From assembly GCA_026986785.1 (NCBI GenBank), contig JALSNW010000030.1, positions 1 through 34,871 of the forward strand: a DNA stretch of 34,871 bases, in the 5' to 3' direction. Made by a program: the position numbers and the translations under genes. Below are positions 1 through 9,710 of this stretch, piece after piece. Under the pieces are notes generated by a model. That model had not been told where the DNA came from and ran no database searches. It worked only from the letters and a program-made list of their open reading frames with translations. Origin of the DNA: Deltaproteobacteria bacterium (GTDB lineage: Bacteria; Desulfobacterota; Dissulfuribacteria; Dissulfuribacterales; QOAL01). Numbering within the stretch: position 1 is the first letter of the stretch; every line of letters begins with the position of its first letter.

Positions 1-2
1 TA

Positions 3-104
3 GAGGCACAATCGCCACCTGAAGAAGGCCGATTTGCAGAGGCAGGCATGGAGACTGTCATGATAATCCATCTGCCGGTCAAACATGAAAAAGCCAATGA
101 CTGA
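3..104 (+). CDS. possible 3' end of an upstream gene (partial)
   Basis: An open frame enters from the left edge and stops at 102-104. Its last residues read METVMIIHLPVKHEKAND. It overlaps the start of the next gene by 20 bases, as coupled genes often do. Only about 33 residues are visible and no family can be recognised. The cob genes that follow make a cobalamin-related gene plausible, but that is a guess. It could also be a chance open frame. Confidence 0.3.
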   Translation, partial: EAQSPPEEGRFAEAGMETVMIIHLPVKHEKAND

Positions 105-342
105 AGAAAAAAGAGATCAAGACGGGCCCCGTAATTTCACCAAGGATCACCCCAAAAAACGGGCACGATGGGGGAGAAAAACCACTTATAAGTGCCACTG
201 CTGTGGGGCTGAATTGCCTTTTTGCTGGAATTGTCCCTGTGGTTTCCAGATCTGCGACAAGTGCCTGAAGGAAAACATGTGGGGGATCAGCAATGGCCCC
301 ACTTGGGTCTGCCCAGACTGTGGACGTGTGAGGATGTTCTGA
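85..342 (+). CDS. small cysteine-rich (zinc-ribbon-like) protein
   Basis: An 85-residue protein with a basic N-terminal third (about residues 1-33) and a compact cysteine-rich C-terminal part. Ten cysteines are visible, at residues 37, 39, 40, 47, 50, 52, 57, 60, 76 and 79, in CxCC, CxxCxC, CxxC and CxxC arrangements. This is enough to bind two zinc ions, or less likely an iron-sulfur cluster. There is no signal peptide or membrane segment, so it is probably cytoplasmic. It ends 24 bases before cobU and is on the same strand, so the two are probably co-transcribed. I do not recognise the family. A role in cobalamin synthesis or its regulation is suggested only by position. A second in-frame ATG at 97 is an alternative start. 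Confidence 0.7.
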   Translation: MKKPMTEEKRDQDGPRNFTKDHPKKRARWGRKTTYKCHCCGAELPFCWNCPCGFQICDKCLKENMWGISNGPTWVCPDCGRVRMF

Positions 343-366
343 GGGAAGTCAGATTTTCAAGATAAG

Positions 367-912
367 ATGAGATCCCACCATTTCCTTGTCCTTGGAGGAG
401 CCAGAAGTGGCAAGAGCTCTTATGCAATGGCCCTTGCGGAGGACACCTTTCTATGTGAACGAAAGACAGGGGCAAAAGGCCTGTTCATTGCCACGGCAGA
501 GGCCCTCGATGATGAGATGAGGGAGAGGATAGAAATCCATAAAGCACAAAGAGGGGACAGATGGCATTGTATCGAGGAACCTATCTCTATATGTGATGCC
601 ATGAGAAATGCGAGAGGCAACACCCCGGTCATCCTCATAGATTGCCTTACCATGTGGCTATCGAACATGTTATTTTCAGACATGGACATAGACAAGGAGA
701 TAGATGCACTGAAAAGGGCCCTGGCAGCCTGTCATACACCAGTAATAATGGTCTCGAACGAGGTGGGAATGGGGCTCGTACCTGAAAATCCATTGGCTCG
801 AAGATTCCGGGACCTTCAAGGCATACTCAATCAATCCCTGGCCAAGGTCTGCCACAATGTCATATTCGTGGCTGCTGGGCTTGGCATCATATTGAAAGGC
901 TCCATGACATAG
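367..912 (+). CDS. cobU: bifunctional adenosylcobinamide kinase / guanylyltransferase
   Basis: CobU phosphorylates adenosylcobinamide and then transfers GMP to it, giving adenosyl-GDP-cobinamide, an intermediate of nucleotide-loop assembly in cobalamin synthesis. The protein has 181 residues, the usual size. The P-loop GGARSGKS lies at residues 10-17. The conserved segment with Asp-Glu-Met and then His-58, the position of the guanylylated histidine in the Salmonella enzyme, is present, followed by Trp-66 and Glu-70/71. The family signature NEVGMGLVPE is at 131-140, followed by RRFRDLQG. It is 37 bases upstream of cobT, so the pair covers activation of the corrinoid and of the lower ligand. 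No strong ribosome binding site is visible before the ATG. The identification is firm. Confidence 0.95.
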   Translation: MRSHHFLVLGGARSGKSSYAMALAEDTFLCERKTGAKGLFIATAEALDDEMRERIEIHKAQRGDRWHCIEEPISICDAMRNARGNTPVILIDCLTMWLSNMLFSDMDIDKEIDALKRALAACHTPVIMVSNEVGMGLVPENPLARRFRDLQGILNQSLAKVCHNVIFVAAGLGIILKGSMT

Positions 913-949
913 CCTGGACATACCAGAAGAGACAAAAGGACATATCATT

Positions 950-2020
950 ATGAATGAAGACTTAAAAAGGCTTGTTGAATCTGTTGAACCGGTAAGTTTT
1001 GACAATATGGATGAGATCCAGGCACACCTTGACAACCTTACTAAACCCAAAGGTAGCCTGGGACGCCTGGAGGAACTGGCAGCAAGATACTGCTCCATTA
1101 CTGGTCAGATGCGTCCTCGTCTTCCCCACAAGAGTGTGCTGGTATTTGCTGGAGATCATGGCGTAACAGAAGAGGGTGTTAGTGCATTTCCAAAGGATGT
1201 CACGTTTCAGATGGTCAAAAACTTCCTGGAAGGTGGTGCTGGTATAAACGTGCTCGCCCGCCATGTCGGAGCAGATGTAAAGGTTATAGACATTGGAGTT
1301 GACCATGACTTCCAAGGCCTACCTGGCCTCATTCACATGAAAGTGGCCAGGGGCACAAAAAACATGGCAAAGGGCCCGGCCATGACTGTCCAGGAGGCGG
1401 AAGAGGCTATATTAAATGGTGCAAAGGCAGCAGATATGGCTATTGACCAGGGGGCACGGCTCTTGGCAACTGGCGAGATGGGCATAGGAAATACCACCCC
1501 TGCCAGCGCGGTGACCGCCCTTGTCTGCCATAGAGAGCCAGACGAGGTCACTGGTAGGGGCACAGGCATTGATACCGATTCCTTTCATCGTAAGATCCAG
1601 TTGATAAAAAATGCTATAGAGATAAATGCACCTGACACCCAAGATCCCCTGGATTGTCTCTCCAGGGTCGGAGGCTTTGAGATAGCAGCTATTTCTGGAA
1701 TGATACTACGGGCCTGTGGGAGAAAAGTGCCAGTGGTGGTGGATGGATTCATCTCTGGCGCTGGCGCAGTGGTAGCCAAGGCCCTCTGCCCTGCAGTAAG
1801 TGACTATCTCTTTGCAGGACACCAGTCTGTCGAAATTGGGCATAGGGTTCAGATGGAATATCTTGGCCTCAGGCCCATACTCGATCTCGACATGAGGCTC
1901 GGAGAGGGTACTGGTGCAGTCCTGGCAATGGGCATAATAGAGGCAGGTCTAAAGATCTATCTCGAGATGGCCACTTTCGATGGTGCCCAGGTAAGCCCTG
2001 GAAATGAAGCTGACATATAA
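950..2020 (+). CDS. cobT: nicotinate-nucleotide--dimethylbenzimidazole phosphoribosyltransferase
   Basis: CobT transfers phosphoribose from nicotinate mononucleotide to a base such as 5,6-dimethylbenzimidazole, giving the alpha-ribazole phosphate that becomes the lower ligand of cobalamin. At 356 residues it is full length. Visible marks are the N-terminal LDNLTKPKGSLGRLEELA segment, the FAGDHGV motif, the GEMGIGNTTPASA motif, and RLGEGTGA near the end. In the last, Glu-319 matches the catalytic Glu-317 of the Salmonella enzyme. The C-terminal 20 residues or so run past the usual core. It follows cobU on the same strand. Which base is attached cannot be read from the sequence. Confidence 0.96.
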   Translation: MNEDLKRLVESVEPVSFDNMDEIQAHLDNLTKPKGSLGRLEELAARYCSITGQMRPRLPHKSVLVFAGDHGVTEEGVSAFPKDVTFQMVKNFLEGGAGINVLARHVGADVKVIDIGVDHDFQGLPGLIHMKVARGTKNMAKGPAMTVQEAEEAILNGAKAADMAIDQGARLLATGEMGIGNTTPASAVTALVCHREPDEVTGRGTGIDTDSFHRKIQLIKNAIEINAPDTQDPLDCLSRVGGFEIAAISGMILRACGRKVPVVVDGFISGAGAVVAKALCPAVSDYLFAGHQSVEIGHRVQMEYLGLRPILDLDMRLGEGTGAVLAMGIIEAGLKIYLEMATFDGAQVSPGNEADI

Positions 2021-2185
2021 ATCCGGATCATGCACACCAAACGCCTAAGGATCTTATCACAGATTTGCACTTCTCTTGTAGGAGAAGACAAAATAGGATC
2101 AGATGTACGCTAACCATACAATAATTCAAAAAAATATTTATTAGCCACTTTGAAGCATAGTCCAGTATAAAGAGGGGGGGACAAG

Positions 2186-3169
2186 ATGATAGCCATGGTT
2201 CTTGAGGCCCCTGGAGAGCCTCTAAAAAAAATAGATCTACCCATACCCACCCCTGGCCCTGGCCAGGTACTGCTGAGGGTGGAGGCATGTGGGGTCTGTC
2301 GAACCGACCTTCATGTGGTCGATGGGGAACTCGCCCACCCTAAATTGCCTCTTGTTCCAGGCCACGAGATCGTGGGTAGTATCGTGGAAAGAGGTGAAGG
2401 GGCAGAAAAATTCGACATCGGCACCAGGGTAGGTGTGCCGTGGCTGGCCCATACCTGTGGCAGTTGCAGATTCTGCCTGAAAGGACTCGAGAACCTCTGC
2501 GACAATGCCCTGTTTACCGGTTACACGGTTGATGGTGGCTATGCCAAGTACACCGTTGCTTGGCAGGATTTTATCTATGAGATACCAGAGCACTATTCTT
2601 CTCAAGAGGCAGCCCCCCTTCTCTGCGCTGGACTCATAGGCTATAGATCGTACAAGATGGCATCTCCCTGTAACAAGATAGGTCTTTACGGATTTGGGGC
2701 AGCAGCACACATCATTTGCCAGGTGGCGGTCCACGATGGAAAGAAGGTTTTTGCCTTTACCAGGGAAGGGGACCAAGAAAAACAAAACTTTGCCCGAGGC
2801 CTTGGGGCAGTCTGGGCCTCAGGCTCCAACTCATCACCACCCGAGCCCCTGGATTCCGCCATCATCTTCGCCCCTGTGGGCCATCTCGTTCCAAAGGCCC
2901 TGTCTGTCATTGACAAGGCTGGAGCCGTAATCTGTGCAGGCATCTACATGTCGGACATCCCCCCTTTGCCTTACGATATCCTCTGGTGGGAGAAAAAAAT
3001 CAAGTCCGTTGCCAATCTTACAAGACAAGATGGCCACGAGTTCATGAAGGTGGCAACAAGATGTCCCATCAGGCTCCATGTAACCACCTATCCCCTTGAA
3101 GAAGCAAACAGGGCACTGCAAGACCTGAAAGAAGGAAAGATAAAGGGTGCTGCAGTATTAGTGCCGTGA
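2186..3169 (+). CDS. zinc-dependent alcohol dehydrogenase (MDR family)
   Basis: A medium-chain dehydrogenase/reductase that probably interconverts an alcohol and an aldehyde with NAD(P)(H). Catalytic-zinc ligands are visible at Cys-38 (GVCRTDLH), His-60 in PGHE, and Cys-147 (APLLCAG). Structural-zinc cysteines lie at 91, 94, 97 and 105. The Rossmann fold begins near residue 165 with YGFGAAAH in place of the standard GxGxxG; the Gly-Phe-Gly-Ala form is typical of one zinc-ADH subgroup. The length of 327 residues is usual for that subgroup. A purine-rich AGAGGGGGG lies before the ATG. It is 27 bases upstream of the symporter gene and probably in one operon with it. The substrate cannot be told. 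Confidence 0.9.
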   Translation: MIAMVLEAPGEPLKKIDLPIPTPGPGQVLLRVEACGVCRTDLHVVDGELAHPKLPLVPGHEIVGSIVERGEGAEKFDIGTRVGVPWLAHTCGSCRFCLKGLENLCDNALFTGYTVDGGYAKYTVAWQDFIYEIPEHYSSQEAAPLLCAGLIGYRSYKMASPCNKIGLYGFGAAAHIICQVAVHDGKKVFAFTREGDQEKQNFARGLGAVWASGSNSSPPEPLDSAIIFAPVGHLVPKALSVIDKAGAVICAGIYMSDIPPLPYDILWWEKKIKSVANLTRQDGHEFMKVATRCPIRLHVTTYPLEEANRALQDLKEGKIKGAAVLVP

Positions 3170-3196
3170 CATATCTGCGGTGAAAGGCCACTTATC

Positions 3197-4528
3197 ATGG
3201 ATATAGGCAGACTTATCTCCATCATAAATTCCTACGTCTGGGGGCCCTATATGCTCCTCCTCCTTGTGGGCACTGGTGTTTACCTGTCCATAAGGTTGAA
3301 ATTCATCCAATTCACCAAACTACCCTATGCCCTGGGGCTATTGATAAGACATGGCAGAAAAGAAGAAGGCACTGGCGATATACCACCTGTCCAGGCCCTG
3401 ACCACCGCCCTTTCCGCCACGATTGGCACTGGAAACATAGCTGGAGTGGCCACGGCCATATTCCTGGGAGGCCCAGGTGCAGTATTCTGGATGTGGGTAT
3501 GTGCTGTCTTTGGCATGGCAACGAAATTTGCCGAGGCTGTTTTAGCCGTTAAATACAGGCATGTATTGCCCGACGGAACCATGCAGGGTGGTCCCATGAG
3601 GTATATATCAGAAGGCCTTGGACAAAAATGGTTAGGGTGGCTTTTTGCCCTGATGGGATCCATTGCAGCCTTTGGCATAGGAAGCATGGTTCAATCGAAC
3701 TCTGTAGCTGTGGTCTTGAAAGAGCATTGGCAAGTACCGGAAACATTGACAGGCATAACACTTGCTCTCATGACAGGCGTGGTGATAATAGGCGGGATCA
3801 AGAGGATTGGAAAGGTGACCGAAAAGATCGTGCCTTTCATGGGGATCTTTTACATTGCTGGTGCACTTGCAATACTATGTGTCCATATACATCAGATACC
3901 CGAGGCCCTTTCTCTCATATTGAAGCACGCCTTTGTACCTGCATCTGCTACAGGTGGCTTTGCAGGGGCTGCGGTCTCTCAGGCTATACGTTTTGGCGTG
4001 GCAAGGGGGGTATTTTCCAACGAGGCTGGCCTCGGTAGTGCGCCCATAGCCCACGCTGCTGCCAAGACCACCAATGCAGTAAGACAAGGCCTGATAGCCA
4101 TGACAGGTGTATTCTTTGACACCATCATCATTTGCTCCATGACTGCCCTTGCCATCCTGACTACAGGCGCATGGAAGAGCGGTCTAACCTCGAGTGCCCT
4201 CACCTACCAGGCATTCGAGACAGCCCTTCCTGGTACAGGGGGCATGGTGGTCACAGTCGGCCTTGCCATATTCGCCTATTCCACCATGTTAGGATGGGCC
4301 TATTACGGTGAAGAGTGCGTAGAATACATCTTTGGTATAGGGGCGAGAATGCCCTACAGGTTCATATTTTGCCTTGCCATTGCATTTGGTGCATTTCAAA
4401 AGGTGAATCTGGTTTGGAATTTTTCAGATACCATGAATGGAGCCATGGCCATACCCAACCTCATTGGCCTGTTAGGGCTGTCTGGAATACTGGTAAGAGA
4501 GACCAAAAAATCCTTAAGGGCAACATAG
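3197..4528 (+). CDS. sodium:alanine symporter family (AGCS) transporter
   Basis: An inner-membrane amino acid:cation symporter of the AGCS family, which takes up alanine or glycine with Na+ (or H+). The 443-residue length and roughly ten hydrophobic helices fit. The family signature TTALSATIGTGNIAGVATAI lies around residues 70-89, and the later conserved segment GLGSAPIAHAAAKT around 278-291. It follows the alcohol dehydrogenase by 27 bases and converges on thrC, with only 37 bases between the two stop codons. Family assignment is firm; the exact amino acid is not. Confidence 0.92.
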   Translation: MDIGRLISIINSYVWGPYMLLLLVGTGVYLSIRLKFIQFTKLPYALGLLIRHGRKEEGTGDIPPVQALTTALSATIGTGNIAGVATAIFLGGPGAVFWMWVCAVFGMATKFAEAVLAVKYRHVLPDGTMQGGPMRYISEGLGQKWLGWLFALMGSIAAFGIGSMVQSNSVAVVLKEHWQVPETLTGITLALMTGVVIIGGIKRIGKVTEKIVPFMGIFYIAGALAILCVHIHQIPEALSLILKHAFVPASATGGFAGAAVSQAIRFGVARGVFSNEAGLGSAPIAHAAAKTTNAVRQGLIAMTGVFFDTIIICSMTALAILTTGAWKSGLTSSALTYQAFETALPGTGGMVVTVGLAIFAYSTMLGWAYYGEECVEYIFGIGARMPYRFIFCLAIAFGAFQKVNLVWNFSDTMNGAMAIPNLIGLLGLSGILVRETKKSLRAT

Positions 4529-4565
4529 GTTGTCGCCTACACTTGCCAACATCCCAGAGATGGGA

Positions 4566-5960
4566 TCATAGGGCATTTTGCATCACATAATCCTTGACCC
4601 TTGAGACAGATGCAGGCAATACCACAAGCCTCTGTTGCCTATCCTCTATACCCTTCATCTTTTCAGGCCGTTTAGGCTCCTTTCCTATGGCCCGTGCCAC
4701 AGCCTCGGGAAACTTGCATGGATGGGCAGTGGCCAGGCATATCACTGGATTGCCATCCAATTGGTCCTTCAGCCTCTTATAGGCAGCAACCCCTACAGCA
4801 GTATGGGGATCTATCACATAGCCACTGTCTTCATATAGTGCCCTGATGGTATCCACTGTCTCTTCCTGGTCAATGGAGGCTGAGAGAAAATCCTTGTGAG
4901 CAGCGAGTTTTTCCTTCTCGGAGAAGGATATTCGCCCGGTCCTTTCGAACTCCTTCATTGCCTTTACCACCCTGCCGGGTTCCTGTCCATAGAGGTAATA
5001 GAGATAACGTTCGAAATTGCTGGCAATCTGGATATCCATTGAAGGACTGATGGTGGAGACGACCTTTCCCCTTTCATAGATGCCCTCCATTACAAATCTC
5101 GTTAGGATATTGTTTTCATTCGTGGCCAGGATAAGCCTCCCAATAACTGGTTTGATAAGTCTCTTGGCCACATAACCGGCAAAGATATCCCCGAAATTAC
5201 CCGTCGGCACTGAAAAATGTACTTGTTCCGCCCCCTCTTTTCTCAGTTTCAAGGCCGCATATACATAATAGACCACCTGGGCCAATACCCTGGCCCAATT
5301 TATGGAATTGATTGCACCAAGACGATATCTTTCCTTGAATGACAGATCGTTGAAGATGGCCTTCACGATTGCCTGGCAGTCGTCAAAAGTCCCCTCTACT
5401 GCGATATTGAAGACATTCCTGTCTGGGACAGTAGTCATCTGAAGGGCCTGAACCTCACTGACACGCCCCTTGGGGTGAAGGATGAAGATATTTATGTTCT
5501 CCTTTCCCTTTACACCATATATGGCAGCGCTACCCGTGTCTCCTGAAGTGGCCCCGAGGATATTCATATGATCATGCCTCGTCTCCAGGAGCCAGGAGAA
5601 GAAATTGCCCAAGAATTGAAGGGCGACATCCTTGAATGCCAAGGTGGGGCCATGAAAGAGCTCGAGGATGAGATATTCCCCTGGCGATGCTATAGGAGTG
5701 ATCTCTGGCGTATCGAAGGAGGAATAAGATCTCGTTATGAGCCCTTTCAATATCTGACCAGGGACATCAGGGGCAAAAAGTTTCATGACATCGAGGGCCA
5801 GTTCCTGATATTCCATATCCTGCCACTCGTCGAGGACACTGGCATTAACCCGAGGCAGATTCTCAGGCAGAAGTAGTCCTCCATCTGTGGCAAGGCCCAT
5901 CATTACTGCATTGCTGAACTCGACAGGTTCTATCTTCCCCCTTGTGCTTATATATCTCAT
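4566..5960 (-). CDS. thrC: threonine synthase
   Basis: A PLP enzyme that converts O-phosphohomoserine to threonine, the last step of threonine synthesis. The 464-residue length matches the longer class of threonine synthases with an extended N-terminus. The N-terminal block YISTRGKIEPVEFSNAVM and TDGGLLLPENLP is typical. The PLP lysine is Lys-110 in HGPTLAFKD. The phosphate-binding motif GATSGDTGSAA follows, and SVPTGNFGDIFAGY lies in the second domain. The ATG is preceded by a GGGGAAG ribosome binding site. The start is 11 bases after the cooT stop, so cooT-thrC form an operon. A 6-bp hairpin (4551-4566) overlaps the stop codon but lacks a U run. Confidence 0.95.
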   Translation of the reverse strand: MRYISTRGKIEPVEFSNAVMMGLATDGGLLLPENLPRVNASVLDEWQDMEYQELALDVMKLFAPDVPGQILKGLITRSYSSFDTPEITPIASPGEYLILELFHGPTLAFKDVALQFLGNFFSWLLETRHDHMNILGATSGDTGSAAIYGVKGKENINIFILHPKGRVSEVQALQMTTVPDRNVFNIAVEGTFDDCQAIVKAIFNDLSFKERYRLGAINSINWARVLAQVVYYVYAALKLRKEGAEQVHFSVPTGNFGDIFAGYVAKRLIKPVIGRLILATNENNILTRFVMEGIYERGKVVSTISPSMDIQIASNFERYLYYLYGQEPGRVVKAMKEFERTGRISFSEKEKLAAHKDFLSASIDQEETVDTIRALYEDSGYVIDPHTAVGVAAYKRLKDQLDGNPVICLATAHPCKFPEAVARAIGKEPKRPEKMKGIEDRQQRLVVLPASVSRVKDYVMQNAL

Positions 5961-5971
5961 TTCTTCCCCAT

Positions 5972-6187
5972 CTATTTCTTCACCGTTGATACGGCCTTTT
6001 TCAAAGGTTCAAGCACAATTCTGTGCTTCAACAGATCGATCCTCAATATCCTTGCTGGGATCACGGTTGGAGATTCGAAAAAACCCTGGATCTTGGTCCC
6101 CTGATCAACTGACTCCACAAGGACCACGTCCTTCTTGAGCTCTTTCTCCTGGCCATCTTCCAATATATAGACTGCTGATTGACACAT
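5972..6187 (-). CDS. CooT-family nickel-binding protein
   Basis: A 71-residue protein beginning Met-Cys, with the short beta-rich pattern of CooT, a small dimeric protein first known as a nickel-binding accessory of carbon monoxide dehydrogenase. In CooT the single N-terminal cysteine (Cys-2) is the metal ligand; it is present here and is the only cysteine. An AAGGAG ribosome binding site sits 7 bases before the ATG. No CODH gene is in the window. The gene is first in an operon with thrC and is divergent from eno. It probably handles nickel, but the partner enzyme is unknown. The family includes many members not linked to CODH, so no symbol is given. Confidence 0.8.
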   Translation of the reverse strand: MCQSAVYILEDGQEKELKKDVVLVESVDQGTKIQGFFESPTVIPARILRIDLLKHRIVLEPLKKAVSTVKK

Positions 6188-6221
6188 GTCCTTACTCCTT
6201 TTGGTCCAAAAAGCAAATTTC

Positions 6222-6249
6222 TTGACTTGTATATTGGCACAATTATAAA
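6222..6249 (+). promoter_or_regulatory. sigma-70-type promoter for eno
   Basis: TTGACT at 6222-6227 and TATAAA at 6244-6249 with a 16-base spacer, pointing at eno and leaving a leader of about 90 bases. On the other strand 6242-6247 reads TATAAT, so the cooT-thrC promoter may overlap it; no good -35 for that direction is visible. Confidence 0.6.
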
Positions 6250-6314
6250 TAACTTAACACTTAGAAGGTCTCAGACACAGAAGATTGATGCATGAGACAG
6301 GTGTTTAAGGATAA

Positions 6315-7625
<1,311 letters not shown>

Positions 7626-7700
7626 CACAGACACAACCGCGTTAGAAGCCCAAGCCCCCCATAGAAGGTGGGACAGTGGTCCAAGGATAACGCTCTCTTG

Positions 7701-7730
7701 TTGACAAAAAGGCCTCTTAGGGAATATCCT
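7701..7730 (+). promoter_or_regulatory. promoter for the tRNA-Pro gene
   Basis: Consensus TTGACA at 7701-7706 and TATCCT at 7725-7730 with an 18-base spacer. Initiation would fall about 10 bases upstream of the tRNA 5' end, as expected for a single tRNA unit with a short leader. Confidence 0.65.
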
Positions 7731-7746
7731 TTGTGGCCTATGCAGT

Positions 7747-7823
7747 CGGGACGTGGCTCAGTCTGGTAGAGCACAGCGTTCGGGACGCTGGGGTCGGAGG
7801 TTCAAATCCTCTCGTCCCGACCA
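7747..7823 (+). tRNA. tRNA-Pro (anticodon CGG)
   Basis: A complete 77-base cloverleaf can be folded by eye. The acceptor stem CGGGACG (7747-7753) pairs with CGTCCCG (7813-7819), followed by discriminator A and an encoded CCA. The anticodon stem CAGCG/CGCTG closes the loop TTCGGGA, giving anticodon CGG for the proline codon CCG. The T loop is TTCAAAT between GGAGG and CCTCT. It stands alone between eno and typA with its own promoter and terminator. Confidence 0.96.
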
Positions 7824-7839
7824 TTTATGACAAGAAATC

Positions 7840-7870
7840 AGGCCCTCTATCCGAGGGCCTTCTGCCTTTT
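7840..7870 (+). terminator. intrinsic terminator after tRNA-Pro
   Basis: An 8-bp perfect stem, AGGCCCTC (7840-7847) with GAGGGCCT (7853-7860) and a 5-base loop, followed by TCTGCCTTTT. It lies 16 bases past the tRNA and 13 bases before the end of the convergent typA gene. The T run is imperfect, so efficiency is uncertain. Confidence 0.6.
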
Positions 7871-7883
7871 CAATAAAGCTATC

Positions 7884-9683
7884 CTATGCCCTTATCCTGG
7901 CGTCCTGGTGTTTTCTTAGCCGAACTGCTTTGGGAGTGACTTCCACCAACTCGTCATCATTCACATAGGAGATACAGTCTTCCAGGCTCATTTCATGATG
8001 GGGCGAAAGGACTACAGCCTCATCAGAGCCAGAGGCCCTCATATTGGTCAATTTCTTCCCCTTGGCAGGGTTGACAACCAGGTCTGATGCCCTGCAATGC
8101 TCACCAATGATCTGGCCCTTGTAAAGCTCCTGGCCAGGCTTTATGAAAAGCCTGCCCCGCTCCTGGAGGTTGAAAAGGGCATAGGCCACACTGGTACAAT
8201 CTTCCTTGACAATCATCACACCACTGGATCTGTTCTGGATACGTCCAGCATATGGCCCCCAGTGAGAAAAAACGTAATTCATGATCCCCATGCCCCTGGT
8301 ATCTGTAAGGAACTGGGAACGATAACCAAGAAGGCCCCTGGTGGGTATTTCAAACTTCATCCTTATCATGCCTTTTTCCACCTGCATGTCTTTCATTACC
8401 CCTTTGAGCCTACCGAGTTTTTCTATAACAGCCCCTTGGAACCTCTCATCTACATCGACTGTCAACTCCTCATAGGGCTCCAAGGTCTGTCCATTTTCTT
8501 CCTTCATGATGACCTTGGGCCTGGTGACCTGAAACTCATAGCCCTCTCTTCTCATCTTTTCTATGAGGATCGACAGATGCAACTCTCCCCTGCCAGAGAC
8601 CCGAAAGCCCACTGCCTCATCCAAGGGTTCCACCTGTAAGGCTACGTCTGCAAGAGTCTCCCTTGCAAGACGTTCTTCCAGATGCCTGGACGTGACAAAC
8701 CTTCCTTCCTTGCCTGCAAAAGGCGCATCATTTGGGATGAAATTCATAGATATGGTCGGTGGATCTATCTCAATAAGGGGCAGGGGCCGCGGATCTTCAG
8801 GATCTGTAAAAGTCACACCCACTGTTACATCCTCCATGCCAGCCACTGCTACGATATCCCCTGTACAGGCCTTTTCAATAGGGATCTGGCGATTTCCCTC
8901 AAAACCAAATATCTTTGTTATCCTCACTGGACTTATACTACCATCCCGTCTGGCAACTACCACAGAGTCGTTTATGTTGATGGTACCGTTTGCCAATCTA
9001 CCGATGCCAAGCCTGCCCAGATAGGGAGAATAATCAATGGTTGTAATCTGGAGCTGGAGCGGGTTTCGAGGATCCCCTTGAGGAGCAGGCACGTGCTCGA
9101 TTATCATGTCGGAGATAAGCTCCATTCCCTTACCAGGCACCGGTGTCTCATCGGGTTCCGAAAGCATGTAACCCTCTTTTGCAGAGCCATAGACAACAGG
9201 AAAATCCAGTATCTCATCTGGTGCGTCAAGCCTTACCAATAGATCAAATATCTGGTCTACACACCAGTTACACCTTGCAGCATCCTTGTCGATCTTGTTG
9301 ACAACAACGAGTATAGGAAGATTGGCGGCCAGGGCCTTTTTTACAACGAAAAAGGTCTGAGGCATAGGGCCCTCCTGGGCGTCCACCAGGAGCAGGGCTC
9401 CATCGGCCATACGCAAGACCCGCTCTACCTGCCCACCGAAATCGGCATGACCTGGAGTATCTATTATGTTGATCTTATATTGTCCATATGTGTATGAGCC
9501 ATTTTTAGAGGCAATGGTTATGCCCCTCTCCCTTTCCAGATCCATGGAGTCCATGAGACGTTCTGCCACTTTTTGATTCTGCCTGAACATTCCACTCTGG
9601 TGGAAGAGTTGATCTACAAGGGTGGTCTTTCCATGGTCAACATGGGCAATGATGGCCACATTTCTCAAATTTTCCTGTTTCAC
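7884..9683 (-). CDS. typA: translational GTPase TypA/BipA
   Basis: A ribosome-associated GTPase related to EF-G/LepA, needed for growth under stress and at low temperature and linked to 50S assembly. G motifs are clear: AHVDHGKT (13-20), RGITI, DTPGHADF and NKID. The middle and C-terminal domains include RGELHLSILIEKMRREGYE and the BipA-specific LTNMRASGSDEAV. I place the start at a GTG at 9683 because AGGAGG lies 4 bases before it and the protein then begins MKQENLRNVAIIAHVDHG, as the family does. An upstream in-frame TTG at 9710 has no ribosome binding site. The product is 599 residues, the usual length. Confidence 0.95.
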   Translation of the reverse strand: MKQENLRNVAIIAHVDHGKTTLVDQLFHQSGMFRQNQKVAERLMDSMDLERERGITIASKNGSYTYGQYKINIIDTPGHADFGGQVERVLRMADGALLLVDAQEGPMPQTFFVVKKALAANLPILVVVNKIDKDAARCNWCVDQIFDLLVRLDAPDEILDFPVVYGSAKEGYMLSEPDETPVPGKGMELISDMIIEHVPAPQGDPRNPLQLQITTIDYSPYLGRLGIGRLANGTININDSVVVARRDGSISPVRITKIFGFEGNRQIPIEKACTGDIVAVAGMEDVTVGVTFTDPEDPRPLPLIEIDPPTISMNFIPNDAPFAGKEGRFVTSRHLEERLARETLADVALQVEPLDEAVGFRVSGRGELHLSILIEKMRREGYEFQVTRPKVIMKEENGQTLEPYEELTVDVDERFQGAVIEKLGRLKGVMKDMQVEKGMIRMKFEIPTRGLLGYRSQFLTDTRGMGIMNYVFSHWGPYAGRIQNRSSGVMIVKEDCTSVAYALFNLQERGRLFIKPGQELYKGQIIGEHCRASDLVVNPAKGKKLTNMRASGSDEAVVLSPHHEMSLEDCISYVNDDELVEVTPKAVRLRKHQDARIRA

Positions 9684-9710
9684 TATTCCTCCTGAAAAAT
9701 AGAAGTACAA

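Noticed and set aside
2070-2087. CTTCTC/GAGAAG hairpin after cobT
   Set aside because: 6-bp stem followed by ACAAAATAGG, no T run; too weak to call a terminator.
4551-4566. ATCCCA-GAGA-TGGGAT hairpin between the convergent symporter gene and thrC
   Set aside because: No T run on either side and it overlaps the thrC stop codon.
8097-9242. Long plus-strand frames opposite typA
   Set aside because: Antisense shadows of a highly conserved gene; no family resemblance and no ribosome binding sites.
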